A stretch of DNA of 64,000 nucleotides from Scedosporium boydii (taxonomy: Eukaryota > Ascomycota > Sordariomycetes > Microascales > Microascaceae). Positions 11,552 through 23,794 of this stretch are shown one piece after another. The DNA is taken from positions 1 to 64,000 of the forward strand of contig NJFT01000060.1 of assembly GCA_002221725.1 (NCBI GenBank), given 5' to 3'. The notes beneath the pieces were generated by a model. It saw nothing but the letters and a program-made list of their open reading frames with translations. It made no database searches and was not told where the DNA came from. The first letter of the stretch is position 1; every line of letters starts with the position of its first letter. The translations under genes and the position numbers were made by a program.

Positions 11552-14500
11552 ATGTCTAAAATTGACAAGCTTTCCATCCAGGGCATCCGCTCCTTCGCTC
11601 CGAACACAAGAGAGACGATCCAGTTCAATAGTCCTCTTACCCTAATCGTCGGTTACAATGGCTCCGGAAAGACTACCATCATCGAATGCCTCAAATATGC
11701 CACGACTGGGGAGCAGCCGCCTAACTCAAAAGGAGGTGCCTTTATTCACGACCCCAAAGTATGCAACGCAGATTAGTTTTGGTTTATCATTCTTACCACC
11801 TAACAGTCAATGGCTGACATGTTCGTGTAAAATGTAGATCTGCGGTGAGAAAGAAGTAATGGCCCAGGTCAAATTGTCCTTCAAATCCGCCGTGGGCTCC
11901 AAATACGTCGTGACGAGAAATCTCCAGCTCACCGTGAAGAAGACGACACGATCGATGAAGACCCTCGAGGGCTCCCTTAATATTATGAATAATGGCGAGA
12001 AAACGGTCATATCCACCCGTGTTGCTGCCCTTGACGAGGACGTCCCGAAATATCTCGGCGTATCTCCAGCCATTCTCGATGCCGTCATCTTTTGCCACCA
12101 AGATGAATCTTTGTGGCCCATGAGCGAACCCTCGGCGTTGAAGAAGCGATTTGACGAGATATTCGAAGCGCTCAAGTATACCAAGGCGATAGATAACCTG
12201 AAGGTTCTGCGGAAAAAGCAGGGAGAGGAGCTCTCCAAACTTAAGATTTTCGAGGAGCAGGATAAAATCAACAAGGAGAAGGGTGACCGCGCCGAGCGCC
12301 GATCCCGTGCCTTGCAGGCTGAGATCGAGGAGGCGAGAGAGCAATGCAGGGCGATTTCGGACGAGATGGACGAGATACAGGACATGATTCGTCAGAAGCA
12401 CCAGCAAGCGAATAGCTTTCTTAGCATCGTCCAGGACCTCAAGAACAAGCGCGACCAGCTAGAATACCGGCAAGACACCGTTGCTGAACTCAAGACCACA
12501 CTGGAGGAGTTACCCGATGACGACGAGCGGCTCGAGACCACACTATCACAGTACGAAGAGCGGATGGCGCGATATGAGGCCGAGGCGAAGGAAAACCGTA
12601 TTCAGTATGGCCAGTATCAGCAAGATCTTGCTCAGTCGAGGAAGGACCTTTCCAGGCAACTTGCGGAGCAGGGCAAATTCCAGTCCGACAAGGAGAAGCA
12701 CGAGCGCCAGCTTGTTAACCGTGCGGAGATGATTCATGCCGCCGCACAGCAGCACGGTTTCCGTGGCTTTGACGGGGAATTGAGCGAAAACCAGGTTAGA
12801 TCGTTTCATGATAAACTGCAGAAGCTTCTAGCGGACAAAAGGCGCGATCTCGAGCGAGTCCAGAAGCAGAACTCGAAGGAAGTGGATAAGATCAACTCGA
12901 CTATATCTTCGCTAGAGAGTCGCAAATCAGCCCGCACTCAAGACCGCGTCTTTGCCAAACAACGCATGGCCGGCATTGAGAAGCGTACTGAAGTCCTTCA
13001 AAACGACGTCAAGCTGCTTGACATTGATGAAGGTTCAAAAGCTCTTCTCGATGGCCAGTTCAAAGATGTTGAAGAAAAGCTGCGGAAAGTCCAAGCCGAT
13101 TTTGAGAAGTCTGGCTATGATTCTCAGATCCAGCAGGAGAACGAGACCCTCTGGACCCTTGAGGCTGAGAACGAGAGGCTGGGGAGGGAACTAGTTGAAT
13201 GCACCCGGCTTGCCTCCGAAAGAGCTCAACTTGATCTGCGGAAGGGAGAGCTCGCTGACCGGAAACGCAAGCTTGATATCCGGATGAGCACGGCGAAGGA
13301 GAAGCTTGACTCGGCAATTGGAAGTGGCTGGACAACGGCTACTCTTGAAGACAAATTCCAAGAAGCAATGAGACGGCAAAACAAAGCCGTGTCCCAGGCC
13401 CGCCAACAGCGTGATCAAATGCGCGAAAAGCTTCAAACCCTTACGTACAAGCTCAAGACGGCCAAAGACGCCGAGAAGAATAAGACGGAAGAGGCCGCCA
13501 AGTGCGAGAAGGCGGTGTACAACTATCTCCTTACCATCAACGAGGATGCGGGGTCGGCCGATGATTATCCTGGCGAGGTATCTCATTACGAAGAGAAAGT
13601 TGAAGAGAGCAGAACTGAGATTAGTCTCTGGGACGCCCTCGCGCAATACTACGGCCAATGCCAAAATACTCTAAACAAGAAGGGGGCTTGTAGGCTCTGT
13701 GAACGGCCTTTCGAGCCGAGCCAGGCCGCATTCAGGTCACGAATGGAGAAGAAGATCAAGGAAAAGCTCAACCCCAAGGAGAAAGAGGAGTCGGAGAAGG
13801 AGCTCGACGAATCCACCTCCATTCTTGACGGTCTGCGTGACCTCAGATCGCAGTATGATACGTATAAGCGCCTGAACGAGCAGCTACCTCGCCTTAAGCA
13901 GGAGCGTCAGGAAATCCAGTCTGAGTGCGAAAGCCTCGAAAGGCAGTTTGAAGATCTCGCCGCCGCTGCCACCTCCGAGGAGGAGAAATTGAGCGATCTC
14001 GAGTCCGTGAACGAGACGGTCCTGATGATTAGCCAGACTCTGCGTGACATTAAGGACTCCGAGAACCAGATCGAAAGGATCACATCGCAGCAATCCTCTG
14101 GTATTGCCACGAGGAGCGCCGACGAGATCCATGAACTACAAGCCAGCTGCAACGAAAAGATGCGAGCAGTCAAGAGCAAGACTGCCAAGATCATGACGGA
14201 TAAGCAGAGGGCACGGGACCAGCTAAACTCTCTCGAGCTGGAGAAGAGCGAGTTGCGTAACAAGGTTAATAATGCGGCTCGACAGCTAGAGCGCAAGACG
14301 GATTTCTTGAACCAGATTCAGACACTGAAGGAGGAGCACGTGCAGCAGCGAGAGTTGATTCAGAAGGCGAATGAGGACCTTGAAGCGCTGGAACCCGAAA
14401 TTATCGAAGCTCGGTCTCTTCGTGACGATGCGGTCCAGCAAGGTCGCGTCAAAGAGCAAGCGGTTGCGGAAGAGCGTGATGCAGTTGCCAGCACCGTCAG

Positions 14501-15557
14501 CGAGCTCCGGCTGGTCGAGGCTGATATCCAAGACTATGTGGAGCGCGGAGGAGACGCAAAGCTTGCTTCCAACCTGCGTGCCATCGCGGCTTCGGAGAAG
14601 GCAATTGCTGATGTGGAAAAGGACATCTCTGACCTAACTGTGCGGGCAAACAAGCTGAAGCAGGATATCGACAACGGCGATCGCAAGAAGAAGAACATCA
14701 GCGACAATCTTAACTACCGAAAGAATTTGCGGCTGCTCGACAGCCTGCGCAAGGATATCGATGAACTCGAATCTCGTAATGCTGACGAAGACTACGAGCG
14801 CCTAGTCGCTGAGGCAAGGTCCTACGAAAGCCACCACAACAAACTCCTCGCCGAGCGCGGATCCATAATGGGAAGTATGAAGACGAAGGACGAGGAGCTC
14901 GAGAGGCTTCTTAAGGAGTGGGAAATGGATTACAGGGATGCCGCACGAAAGTACCGCGAGTCGCACATCAAGGTCGAGACGACCAAGGCCGCCATCGAGG
15001 ACCTAGGGCGGTACGGCGCCGCGCTCGACAAGGCCATCATGCAATACCACAGCCTCAAGATGGAAGAAGTCAACCGTATCGCCGGCGAGCTCTGGCAGAG
15101 CACCTACCAGGGTACCGACATCGACACCATCCTCATCCGCTCCGACGCGGAAACCTCCACCGGCAAGCGTAACTACAACTACCGCCTGTGCATGGTCAAG
15201 CAGGATGCCGAGATGGACATGCGAGGGCGGTGCAGCGCCGGTCAGAAGGTGCTTGCCTCCATTATTATCCGCCTCGCCCTCGCCGAGAGTTTCGGTGTCA
15301 ACTGCGGGCTCATTGCCCTCGACGAGCCGACGACCAACCTCGACAGGGACAACATCAAGTCGTTGGCCGAGAGCTTGCATGCCATTATCAAGGCTAGACA
15401 GGCGCAGAGTAACTTCCAGCTTATCGTGATTACGCACGACGAGGAGTTCTTGAGGCATATGCGGTGCAGTGACTTCTGCGATACCTTTTATAGGGTGAGG
15501 AGGGATGATAGACAGAACAGTGTTATTTCGAGGGAGAGCATCACGAGGGTGTTGTAA
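11552..15557 (+). CDS. rad50: DNA repair ATPase RAD50
   Basis: SMC-like subunit of the MRE11-RAD50-NBS1/XRS2 complex, acting in double-strand-break repair, telomere maintenance and meiosis. Two exons, 11552-11758 and 11838-15557, give about 1,308 aa, the normal family length. Exon 1 holds the N-terminal ATPase lobe with Walker [10 protein letters not shown]; the junction reads [20 protein letters not shown] long coiled coil follows, with the zinc-hook CRLC at the apex (about 13690-13701), then the returning coil. The C-terminal lobe has the ABC signature ([20 protein letters not shown]), Walker B ([12 protein letters not shown]) and a switch His (VITHDEEFL). The intron has donor GTATGC and acceptor TAG. 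No key residue is missing. Confidence 0.98.
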
Positions 15558-15906
15558 GAAGGAGCTAAAAAAAAAATGTTCACCGAGGGGCAGGCGTAGT
15601 TTGTTACGGGAATCAAAACCCATGATACCAGTATTTTGGTACTAATAAACGAAGGATTTAAATGGCTCTCCGCGATGGTTTTTGGTACAGCTTTCCATCT
15701 TGAGAGTCTGAGCTCACTTCACATTTTTAAGTTGCATCTCATGCCTCTACCCTTTTGGAACACCCGACCGAAATTATCATGACCCTAACAATACACGCCA
15801 TACCGAGGTACCCTAAGAATCAAAATATGAAGAAAAAAAGAAAAGAGAGAACACAAAGAAACAAGAATCAAAGCCCTTGACTCCCGAAGTACCCGAAGAA
15901 ACCTCT
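15558..15906. other. Intergenic, convergent 3' ends
   Basis: About 350 bp between the stop codons of rad50 and the PP4 R2 gene. It is A-rich near 15826-15880 (AAAAGAAAAGAGAG-like) and serves as the 3' UTR and terminator region of both genes. No gene seen. Confidence 0.6.
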
Positions 15907-17386
15907 CTACGATTTCTCTGGGTTTGAAGTCTCCTCCACGCCCTCCATAGCCTCGTCAGCGTTATCGTTCACATCCCCAGAATCGCTTCTCGGCTTCTTC
16001 AGGCTCAAGCTCCCCTCAGGCTCATCCTCCGCACCACGCTTCGAGCCAGAGTCGGACGTGGCGTCATCAGAATCCGGGGACTCCCTCGTCTCGACGATCA
16101 TCTTCCTGCCTACCGCGGCCTCGAGGTCGATGTCCTGGGGGTGTAGCGAGCCTTCGTCGATCCGGTTGATGGTGAGTATCGTCGGGCCCAGGTCGCTGGG
16201 CCCAATCTCATCGGGACCCCTAACGTGGGGCGTTTCGTCGTCGTCGTCCTCTCCTTCGCCCGTGCCGTCTTCGGCAGCCGGTTGCTCTCGAGACACGATC
16301 AGCTGGTTCGTGGGGATGACGCCGGCGCGCTGTTCTTGCCTTAAAAGCTCGCCCTGGGTTATGCCTCTCATGGCCGCTCCAGCGCCGGCCGAGGGAATGC
16401 CGTTCACGCTAATGCTAACAGTTTCTATGCTACCCATGCCATTCGGCCCATCGATCGTCTCGGTGCTCTCGGTCCTCAGTTCCGCGCGTGACTGGCCCTG
16501 ATCGCCACCGGGACTGTCCTGCCTCGAAAGCCAGGGGATGGGCGTCAGAAGCGCGCCGCCCAGCGCCTCGTCGGAGCCGAGGTTCGCCTGCGTCGTGTTC
16601 GCCCAGGAGACCTGGTCGGCCGCGCCGTTCGCGAACGACACGGTAGGCAACGGTAGGGGGTATCTCGTGCACGGGGACGTGACGCGGACGACGCGGTCGA
16701 GGGCGTGGAGATACGAGGCGAGGGCGCGATAATGCCGGCGTGGCTCGAGGATGAGTTCCGCCATGCGCTGGATCGTGTGTGGCGGTTGTGTGGGGAACGC
16801 CTTGAGAGCGGTGACGATGTCGTCGACCATGTCCTGGAGCTGTGGGGGAAGGGTTGCGGGCTTGGGCGCTGTTTGCGCGGAGGAGGATTCGGCGGTCGTC
16901 GTCGGAGGTGGTGCCGAGGTGGGTGCTTCCTGGGAGGGCGCGGCGTCCACAAGCGGATCTGCGTTTTCTTTGTTGGCGTCGGCGGAGGAACTAGGGTGTT
17001 CGAGGGGCGAGGAAGGAAGTGTGGTCTGGAGCATTTGCTCCGTTCGTTGGTTCCATTTCGGGGGCGGAGGTGGTAGCTTGGGGATGGGGAAGTCGTTCAG
17101 CGCGATCTAGAATAGGGCCCGCGCCTGTCAGTTCACAAGTTGTTCGCGGATCCCGGCTTCCCGGCGGGAAGGGAGAACTTTGCGAAAGGCTGTATCCTGA
17201 CCTTGTTTATTCGCGCAATGAGGGACTCATGAAGCGTCGGCCACAAGTCTGGGGTGGGGAAGATTTCGCTAGATGCCAAAAAGAAGTTAATGCGTAGGCC
17301 TATTAAGAAACGTCGCGTGCCTATACGTACGAGTGGGGGATATCGCCTCTGGCGAGCTTCCTAAGGGTCTCGTCTTCGTTGTCCAT
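15907..17386 (-). CDS. Protein phosphatase 4 core regulatory subunit R2
   Basis: Regulatory subunit of the PP4 Ser/Thr phosphatase (Psy4 in yeast, PPP4R2 in animals), which targets the catalytic subunit in the DNA damage response. Three exons, 17386-17331, 17268-17202 and 17106-15907, stay in frame. Exon 1 encodes MDNEDETLRKLARGDIPHS; exon 2 EIFPTPDLWPTLHESLIARINK; exon 3 begins IALNDFPIPKLPPPPPKWN and covers the conserved region (MVDDIVTALKAFPTQPPHTI, ERI-like AELILEPRRHYRALASYLHA, LDRVVRVTS). The C-terminal half is acidic and low complexity (GEGEDDDDE, DSDDATSDSG), probably disordered and nuclear. The family call rests on the N-terminal pattern. A degenerate copy of part of exon 3 occurs near 25016-25115. 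Confidence 0.88.
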
Positions 17387-17694
17387 TGCGATTTGGTGTG
17401 GGCGTCAAGTGATGGATGGGCGAGGGGAAGAGGAAAGTGTGGACGAATAATGAATCGCGATTAATACTTGACGCGATACCGGACGATTGCTCCTTCTCTT
17501 TAGCGATCAGTGGTCGATGCGACCTGCCATTTCTCGACAGCCGTCCAGGCGCACCTGCCCCAGATCCAGACACTATCGACAAATGACTAAGCAATTTTGA
17601 CTTCACATGCAAAAACTGAGACTCACAGCAACGCTCCTTCTATAACTCAGGCTTGATTCCAATGATGTATTCAATTTCTCAAGTAATCTTAACC
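17387..17694. other. Short intergenic region
   Basis: About 310 bp between the PP4 R2 start and the MATE-like gene stop, both on the minus strand. It must contain the R2 promoter and the 3' end of the transporter. Nothing else seen. Confidence 0.6.
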
Positions 17695-19314
17695 CTATGA
17701 GCGGAAAACCTCCAGTCTCATCCGACCGGTCATAAGAGTCCACAACCACAGTCCATCGACAACGATGATAACTACAAAACTGAAAACCAAGCTTCCCCCA
17801 AAAACAAGCCTATGATATGTCCAAGCCCGATCGGGCTGCAGATTCGCCGTTTGGCACACAATGGCCCAAGGGAGCACGTAGAGAATATTGCTTGCCAAAC
17901 CTTGCCAAAGGTACCACCGTGGCCTGGTAGCAAGTAGGATAGTAGCCAGCTGCGTCGACATGGCGTAGAAGATGTAGCACCAGTCCACCGTGCGCCACAT
18001 CATCGCCGCGAGATCGGCAACTTCTTCCGAACCACTGAGATAGAACGCGAACGGTCTAGCGCCGAAGAACGTGAAGAAGATACACAGCGGGACCTCGATG
18101 AGAAGCGCCAGGGAGAAGGAGAGTAGGGCTGGGCGGATAATGACGAGAGCGGACGGCCAGTTGATTTTTGGCCGGCGGGTCCGGACGCCTATCTCTCGGC
18201 GCCAGGAACCCCAGGCGTGGCCGACGAAGGCGAGAGAGGTTTGCTCAAGCGACATGACGGGGACCATGATGAGCCCCCAGCGTATGGTGACGAAGATACT
18301 CCAAGCCGTGGCGTAGGTTAGACCCATGGAGATTATGGTCGTCACTAGCCAAAGATACAAGGCATTGCGTACGGCGGATTCCGTAAATGTGATTATGCCC
18401 GGTCGGAGAAGAATGTCTAGGGCACGAAGTGTTGGAGTTGTTGACTCGTTTTGCCGATCGGCTTCATCCTTCCAAAACTTGCGCGTGTTCTCCCACCAAA
18501 AGTACAACAAGCCGATGAACGCGGCCGTGAGACTGCACGCGACTCGTATACCTGCTTGCAAGTTGACGGTGGGTTCATGCGTTCCCACGTGGAATTTGGA
18601 AATCAGGAGCAGGTCCAGTGCAATATTGACTGCAAACTTGACCGAGCTGATGATCAACGGCACATCAGGCTTGTCCAGCGCCCGCGTAGCCGAAGCGACA
18701 GAGGTTTCGATGGCGCTGGCGAATGCATCGAAAGCACTGATCCTAACGTAGGTGACACTTGTGTCGCGAACCTCGACGGGAACAAACCCGCTTGCGAACG
18801 AGGAAGCGCCACCTACGAAGGCGATACTCATGATAAGCCCCAGTACGGCCTGAAACACAATCAGCGTGTGGGTAAGCTGCAGGCGCTGTCCGAGAGAGCG
18901 TGATGCCTTGTCTCCAATGATAACCCATGCCGCGCGAGGAAGACCTTCATTGAGGACTTCGGCGACGACGCCGATGTAAGTATAGAGGTCGGTCGTCACG
19001 ATGAGGGATCCGTCAATGTTGGCGACCCATAGCTTTGAGAGTGTTCCGTAGAGGGCTGGAAGGATGAACGCTGCGATGTTGAAGAGCAGGGCTCCATGGT
19101 ATGTATTCCGATGTAGCAGCCCCCTAACTCGTGTTTGTTCCGACCTTGATGTAGAATCCCCTCCAAAGCTGATGCTATGACCGTTGTCCTCGTTGTCATC
19201 ACCTTTCGATACCATCGTGTAAATAAAGCTGGGACGAATTCTTGCAAGGTGCCTGTCTAGAAATGAATAAAATTCAACAATAGAAGCTTGACACCGGGCT
19301 GAGATGGCAGACAT
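17695..19314 (-). CDS. MATE/MOP-superfamily-like multi-spanning membrane protein
   Basis: An intronless 539-codon frame encoding a polytopic membrane protein of roughly 12 hydrophobic segments, e.g. [19 protein letters not shown], a stretch ending [25 protein letters not shown] and [10 protein letters not shown]. The arrangement, including [20 protein letters not shown] before the polar NIALD segment, resembles MATE-type drug/proton exchangers of the MOP flippase superfamily, but I see no diagnostic motif. The N-terminus is hydrophilic; translation may instead begin at the internal Met before [10 protein letters not shown], about 33 codons in. A transport role is an inference from topology. 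Confidence is high that it is a real membrane-protein gene, moderate for the family. Confidence 0.7.
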   Translation of the reverse strand: MSAISARCQASIVEFYSFLDRHLARIRPSFIYTMVSKGDDNEDNGHSISFGGDSTSRSEQTRVRGLLHRNTYHGALLFNIAAFILPALYGTLSKLWVANIDGSLIVTTDLYTYIGVVAEVLNEGLPRAAWVIIGDKASRSLGQRLQLTHTLIVFQAVLGLIMSIAFVGGASSFASGFVPVEVRDTSVTYVRISAFDAFASAIETSVASATRALDKPDVPLIISSVKFAVNIALDLLLISKFHVGTHEPTVNLQAGIRVACSLTAAFIGLLYFWWENTRKFWKDEADRQNESTTPTLRALDILLRPGIITFTESAVRNALYLWLVTTIISMGLTYATAWSIFVTIRWGLIMVPVMSLEQTSLAFVGHAWGSWRREIGVRTRRPKINWPSALVIIRPALLSFSLALLIEVPLCIFFTFFGARPFAFYLSGSEEVADLAAMMWRTVDWCYIFYAMSTQLATILLATRPRWYLWQGLASNILYVLPWAIVCQTANLQPDRAWTYHRLVFGGSLVFSFVVIIVVDGLWLWTLMTGRMRLEVFRS

Positions 19315-20026
19315 GACTGCTATCGACTATTTATCTGTTCCATCGACATGCAGGACGCCGCAGGCCAACCGCTTCTTCCCCGCACAGCTTCGAGGTCGCA
19401 TATGAAAGTGCCACAGATCATCTGATCAATGATAATTGGAACTTAGCGTAGGTATTTTCCCGTGATCTGAGCCAAGATTGCAAGAGAATATACAACCGAC
19501 GCCATGAGAAATGCTGATGGAGACAACGACGCGAGAGCGGGAAGGACGTGAGAGAAGTTGGTGGCTCATGCAAAATGTAAGCCACAATGTGGCAATTGTA
19601 CTTGGAAGGACCGATCATGTTACATTCTGTCTGCGTCCGGGTCTGCCCCGAGCCGCCGCCGGCTTCCCTGTCGGCCCCGGAACTCCACTCCGGTTAACGG
19701 ACATGGGCTAGGCTGGACCTGCCTCATCCATGCGGAGTGCAATATTGTATTCATCTCGCGACTGAGAATTTCAAAAGATGACCGCTTAGTCAACTAGGCA
19801 AATCGAGCCTGCCCTCATTGCTCTGTTTAATCAATGTCTCGGTACTTCTACTTGCTAACCCAGAGCTTGAACCAAATTCCGAGGAGCAAAAATGGAGAAA
19901 GCTCTGCACCAGACTGGGGAAGCTTCGAGAAGCGGATCTTAAGTAAAATCTGTGTGGAGAAGCCTGTGGATAAGATTGAAACAGCAGCGGGCCTTCCCCT
20001 TTGCGTGGATCAGCATGAAATAGAGG

Positions 20027-20029
<3 letters not shown>

Positions 20030-20058
<29 letters not shown>
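20030..20058. repeat. Homopolymeric A29 run
   Basis: Uninterrupted run of about 29 A on the plus strand, directly visible. It could be a mononucleotide microsatellite or the tail of an old retroposed copy. I saw no clear flanking target-site duplication. Confidence 0.85.
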
Positions 20059-20060
<2 letters not shown>

Positions 20061-20497
20061 AGTAAAAACCGAAGTGGACAAGGTATAAGTCGAGCTACTT
20101 CGCTGAAATATAACCAGAATAAACTGGGGGCTAACATGTTTCAATGTTTCACCGGAGGGGTGCGAGTCAGCTGTGGTTGCCGATGCGGTGTTTAAACAGG
20201 CCGTGCCTGAGGTTTCGGCGTCATCGCGGCGCCTTGAGGTACGGACATGTCTTCTTTGCTGCTGAAATGCATCACGAACTACGCTAAGCTCTCGCTTTCG
20301 GGGATCTTCACCATCTCTGCATACTTTTGGCTTGCTCCTCCCAGCTGAATGAGCAGTAGCACCCCACTTAATGTAGGAGGCGGCGGTGAGAGGCAATGGT
20401 ATTCCAAATCTCCAAGACCACAGCTAAGTTGGTATTTCCTCGAGAAAGGCAACTTTCAAGAGTATCAAACCAACATTTCTATCTCTCGAGTCTCGGA

Positions 20498-20505
20498 TAT
20501 AAAAG
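20498..20505 (+). promoter_or_regulatory. TATA box of HsbA-like gene
   Basis: TATAAAAG about 150 bp upstream of the HsbA-like start codon, followed by a pyrimidine-rich leader. This is the usual look of a strongly inducible fungal promoter for a secreted protein. The position fits; function is inferred. Confidence 0.55.
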
Positions 20506-20652
20506 CCGCCGCATGCCTCCCAACAGTATGGCCCATTTGAGAGCTTCGACCTCATCATCACCGGCTTCGTCCTCCTACCTCCTACCTTCTACTTAGTCTC
20601 AACTCAACTTCTATCCTACTTTTTAGCTCAGTCTCTCAAATTCCAAAGAAAA

Positions 20653-21366
20653 ATGCGGTTCTCACTCCTCAAGCCCGTAGTAGCCGCCATGGCTCTCTGC
20701 GGTACAGCCGTGATGGGTGCCCTCACGCCCCAGCAAATAGCTGACGGTCTCTCGTCGATAACACAGAAGGCACAAGCCCTCCAGGCCCCGGCGCAATCTA
20801 TTACTATTCTCAATGCGCCCCTAATCGCTATCGGACAGGGCCCTTTTCCAGTGAGAAACCCTATTCCACCACTACTATAATAATAAGCACGATAGCTAAC
20901 ATCCGGCGGTGCTTCAGCAAATCATTTCTGGCTTTACCGACATTGTCTCTACCGGGAACACACTGTTAAGCCAACTTTCGGGGACAGGACCGATACAGAA
21001 ACGGGCTCTGGAAGCGCGTGGTCCTGATGCTGATCTCGTCTTCCAAGCTTTCCGTGAGCTAGTCCGGGTGTCTCAGACCACCCTTAACATCCTCATCGGC
21101 AAATCGAATATCTTGTCATCGGTCCCTATTATTGGCCAACCTGTTGCGACTGTCTTGCGACAATTCGAGGGAATTATCGATGTATGTGCTGACCTATCCT
21201 GCGAGATTCCGCAGCGGATGGCTAACTGGAAGCTTCATTGTAGTCCATCGCTATTGCTCTTATCAACTTGGTACAGACTCACACGAACGACCTGACCAAT
21301 GAGGCTAACAGCCTCGACAACACCATTCAGTTGGCTATCCAGAGCTACGACTCACTCAGCATCTAA
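20653..21366 (+). CDS. Secreted HsbA-like hydrophobic surface-binding protein
   Basis: A small secreted protein of about 194 aa from three exons: 20653-20850, 20918-21181 and 21244-21366, all phase 0. It starts with a signal peptide (MRFSLLKPVVAAMALCGTAV, cleavage near MGA/LTPQQ). The body is helical and rich in Ala/Leu/Ile/Gln (ADGLSSITQKAQALQAPAQS, VSTGNTLLSQLSG, SIAIALINLVQTHTNDLTNE). There are few cysteines. The spacing fits the HsbA / cell-wall galactomannoprotein family, whose members adsorb to hydrophobic surfaces and help recruit secreted hydrolases. An internal KR (QKRALEARG) could be a Kex2 site. Relatives differ widely in sequence, so the family call is moderate; secretion is well supported. 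Confidence 0.78.
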
Positions 21367-22580
21367 GGCATGTTTAAAGAGCAACGCTGCTAAGGCTGGT
21401 AGCTTTTGAGATTGCCTGACAGTAGGGATTCAACTTTGGTGTTTCGTGTGCCTAGCCAGTCCGAACCCCGTACGCCGGGTCAGTGATAGGCACAAGTACT
21501 CTCTTTATATATGCTTAGTTTCTTGAGGGAAAAGGCCTGTTATTCGAGAACATCAATTCAACATTGAATGCAATGAAATTTCAAACATAAATATCGTTGA
21601 AACCGTACCTCCTCCATGATGACCTAGTGGCGCCATTCTTGAACGAACTTTTTTTTATCTATCGTTACTAGTTGAGTAGATCCAAAGCCAAGCAATAATA
21701 AGGAGAGGAAACCTGGCTGTAGCAGCAGTAAGACAGAGAGAGAGACACTGATACGAACGGATGGGCGAGTGATAGTCTTGGAAAACGTGGAGGGAATGAG
21801 AAGTTGGATAGAAGAGAAAATGGATTTCGATGGTGAAGAACTGTACCTACCGTAAACCGGGTAGGCGAAGGCTCACTGCACCCCCCAGGACCTCGACCTA
21901 TATAGGCGGGATTTCATAGTGCCCGGCCCCCGGCCCCGGCTCTCTGCTCTCTCCAGCCTACGCCATTATCTTGCCTTCATCTTCAAATACTTCGCAGTGC
22001 CCTAGACAGGGCCATATCGGTGGGTGGTCTTATCCTCAAGACGCGCACCTACAGCTGGAATAAAAGAAGCTCAAGTGTTGCGGTTGATGGCACTTGACTT
22101 CCTTTCTATTGCCCCGGCCCCAGGCGCTAGGAAAGCCTAGTGAAGGGGCGGAAAATGCCTTTTTGTGTAGAGTCGAGGTAAGAGCTGTGGGGTTGGAGGC
22201 AGCTTTGAGTGCTGCCGTTGTGGAAATGGGATTCGCCAGTGCCGAATAGTTTTTGGAGAAAAGTGTGCCAGTCAGCGCTGGGGAAGTTGAAATGGTTGTT
22301 GCTAGTGAGTTTCTATCTTTCCGTCCTTCATCTAAGACGCAGGAAGGAGGATACGGACTCCACACTTCACACGAAATGGCATCGAGATGTCGGTGCCCAA
22401 AGTAGGTCATTGAAATGAGTCCACCAGAAGCTTTGGGCCAATTTATTAATAAAGAAGGCGCTCTTCGTGCTGCATACCGGTAGAGCAGTTTCGATGTAGA
22501 AACTGAAAACCAGTAGTGTCAGCCCAGACAGCCGCCTGTCTTGAGGATGGCCAGAACTTGTTCCCAACAGCCTCCATTCC
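21367..22580. other. Gene-poor region with dispersed-repeat copy
   Basis: No convincing gene. It includes repeat copy A (listed separately) and a GC-rich stretch around 21920-21960. A 125-codon minus frame at 22036-22410 lies largely inside the repeat and is probably not a gene. Confidence 0.5.
22040..22310 (+). repeat. Dispersed low-copy repeat, copy A
   Basis: Compared by eye with 25100-25500. The block starting near 22195 (GGCAGCTTTGAGTGCTGCCG, then GGGATTCGCC, GCTGGGGAAGTTGAAATGG) matches 25377-25495 with roughly three quarters identity. The block near 22045-22130 (CAGCTGG...GCTCAAGTG...TTGACTTCC) is a weaker match to 25107-25190. Spacing differs by indels. The repeat type is unknown. 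Confidence 0.6.
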
Positions 22581-23794
22581 CTATCTAGGGATGCCCGTAC
22601 CCTTCTCTTGAGACGCTGCACTGTCCAGCCCTGGAATAGGTATCAACCGAGAGACGAAATTGATGAACGCTTTCTCCATGTTACTCCCATTGTCGCAAGG
22701 TGCTATTCGCTGGCCGCATAGGTCATTTCCGTACACAAATCCACGTCGATAACTCACTACTTTCTTGAACCGCCCTGGCCCCGTACGCTGCTCCATGTCG
22801 ACTCTTTAGAGTTCTCGGGTCAGTACATCAAGGAGCTTGCAAAAAATACGACGAAAAATCCGGGTTGCTGCAATTCCACTTACTTCAAAACAGGCCAGGA
22901 CGCCAACACATCCCAGGGGTTCAGATCTTTGGCCCGTTGGCGATCCCAATCGCACGTAGTAAACCAAGCTGACCACTGGGGGGATTCTCTGCGGTCGCAG
23001 AATTTGCGGCAGTACCAAAAAATGCCATTTCTATTCTGGCCAAAGGTGTCCCTTTCCCTGACTCTCGATGTCTGGCTTTCGTCTTTCCAGGGGACAACCT
23101 GCTCAAGGCGAGCCGGCAAGTTATTAAAATAGAACATCCCCCAAGCTTGCATATGGTCCCAATCCTGGTCTCTGTACGACACGGAAAGTGTCCACTCCCA
23201 TTCCCGTGTCCAGTCGAACTTATGCTGGATACGCCACTCGACCTCTCCAGGCCTGATGCCGTGTCGTATGGTGATTTGATAGCCATCTGGGCACGAATGA
23301 GTTGCTTCCGAGTTTTCCTCTACAGGAGGCGTTTTTCCCTTGCGTGTATGGATCCAACTTGCTATCTTGCGGTAGGGAGATGCTCTTTTTACACTTGGGA
23401 TTTGCTGGACTCGCTGTTGTTGAAGTGTAGGAGCGGCCCCTCACTGACTGATGCTCATGTGATTGTAACCGATTGGATTGAATGGCAACGATGCTACCGT
23501 GCCGAACTTGACGAATGCCGCCCGCTTCTTCATTCGATTATACACTGTTATTGGGTCTTCCTGCCGTGGCTTTGGGGAATGCTGAGTTGCCTTGAAGTAC
23601 GGAGGAGGCTGAGGGTGGCCATTGCAGTTACCCATGAAGTCTAAGTTCTGGACGACAGGTCGACCTTGAGGGACATCGTAGAAGCCCTGCTGAACTAGGA
23701 TATCTGTATCCGGGGACGTGGTAGTAGTATCATTGGCGTCAACCCCCGAGGGAATGGGAACCGAGCCCTTTGAGCAGATGTTTGCGGATGTCAT
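22581..23794 (-). CDS. Uncharacterised three-exon protein
   Basis: I do not recognise this family. A coherent model is exon 1 23794-23498, exon 2 23413-22884 and exon 3 22803-22581. The first intron (donor GTAGCA, acceptor ACAACAG, 84 bp) removes an in-frame TGA at 23443-23441; the second has a perfect GTAAGT donor and a TACTGAC branch site. The product, about 350 aa, starts MTSANICSKGSVPIPSGVDA. It has a Trp/Arg/Asp-rich core (WRIQHKFDWTREWEWTLSVS, YRDQDWDHMQAWGMFYFNN, GIFWYCRKFC, WSAWFTTCDWDRQRAKDL) and a hydrophilic tail. There is no signal peptide or membrane segment. The tryptophan-rich centre suggests a folded, perhaps lineage-restricted protein. The gene sits at the border of a repeat-bearing, gene-poor region. 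Confidence 0.55.

Larger units (their letters stand above)
19315..20652. other. Intergenic region upstream of HsbA-like gene
   Basis: About 1.3 kb between divergent genes. It includes a 29-nt A run (20030-20058) and a TATA box at 20498-20505. Open frames here have no recognisable features. Confidence 0.55.

Noticed and set aside
15003..15623. 206-codon minus frame opposite the C-terminus of RAD50
   Set aside because: It lies entirely antisense to the conserved RAD50 ATPase lobe and has the composition of a shadow frame.
20030..20058. A29 run taken as the tail of a LINE/SINE insertion
   Set aside because: No target-site duplication, reverse-transcriptase remnant or tRNA-like head was seen upstream; left as a simple repeat.
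22036..22410. 125-codon minus frame in the gene-poor stretch
   Set aside because: Falls within dispersed repeat copy A; the counterpart in copy B has a different frame and stops, so coding is unlikely.
23441..23443. In-frame TGA suggesting that the 22581-23794 gene is a pseudogene
   Set aside because: A normal-size intron (23497-23414) with GT/AG ends and correct phase removes the stop, so the gene can be intact.
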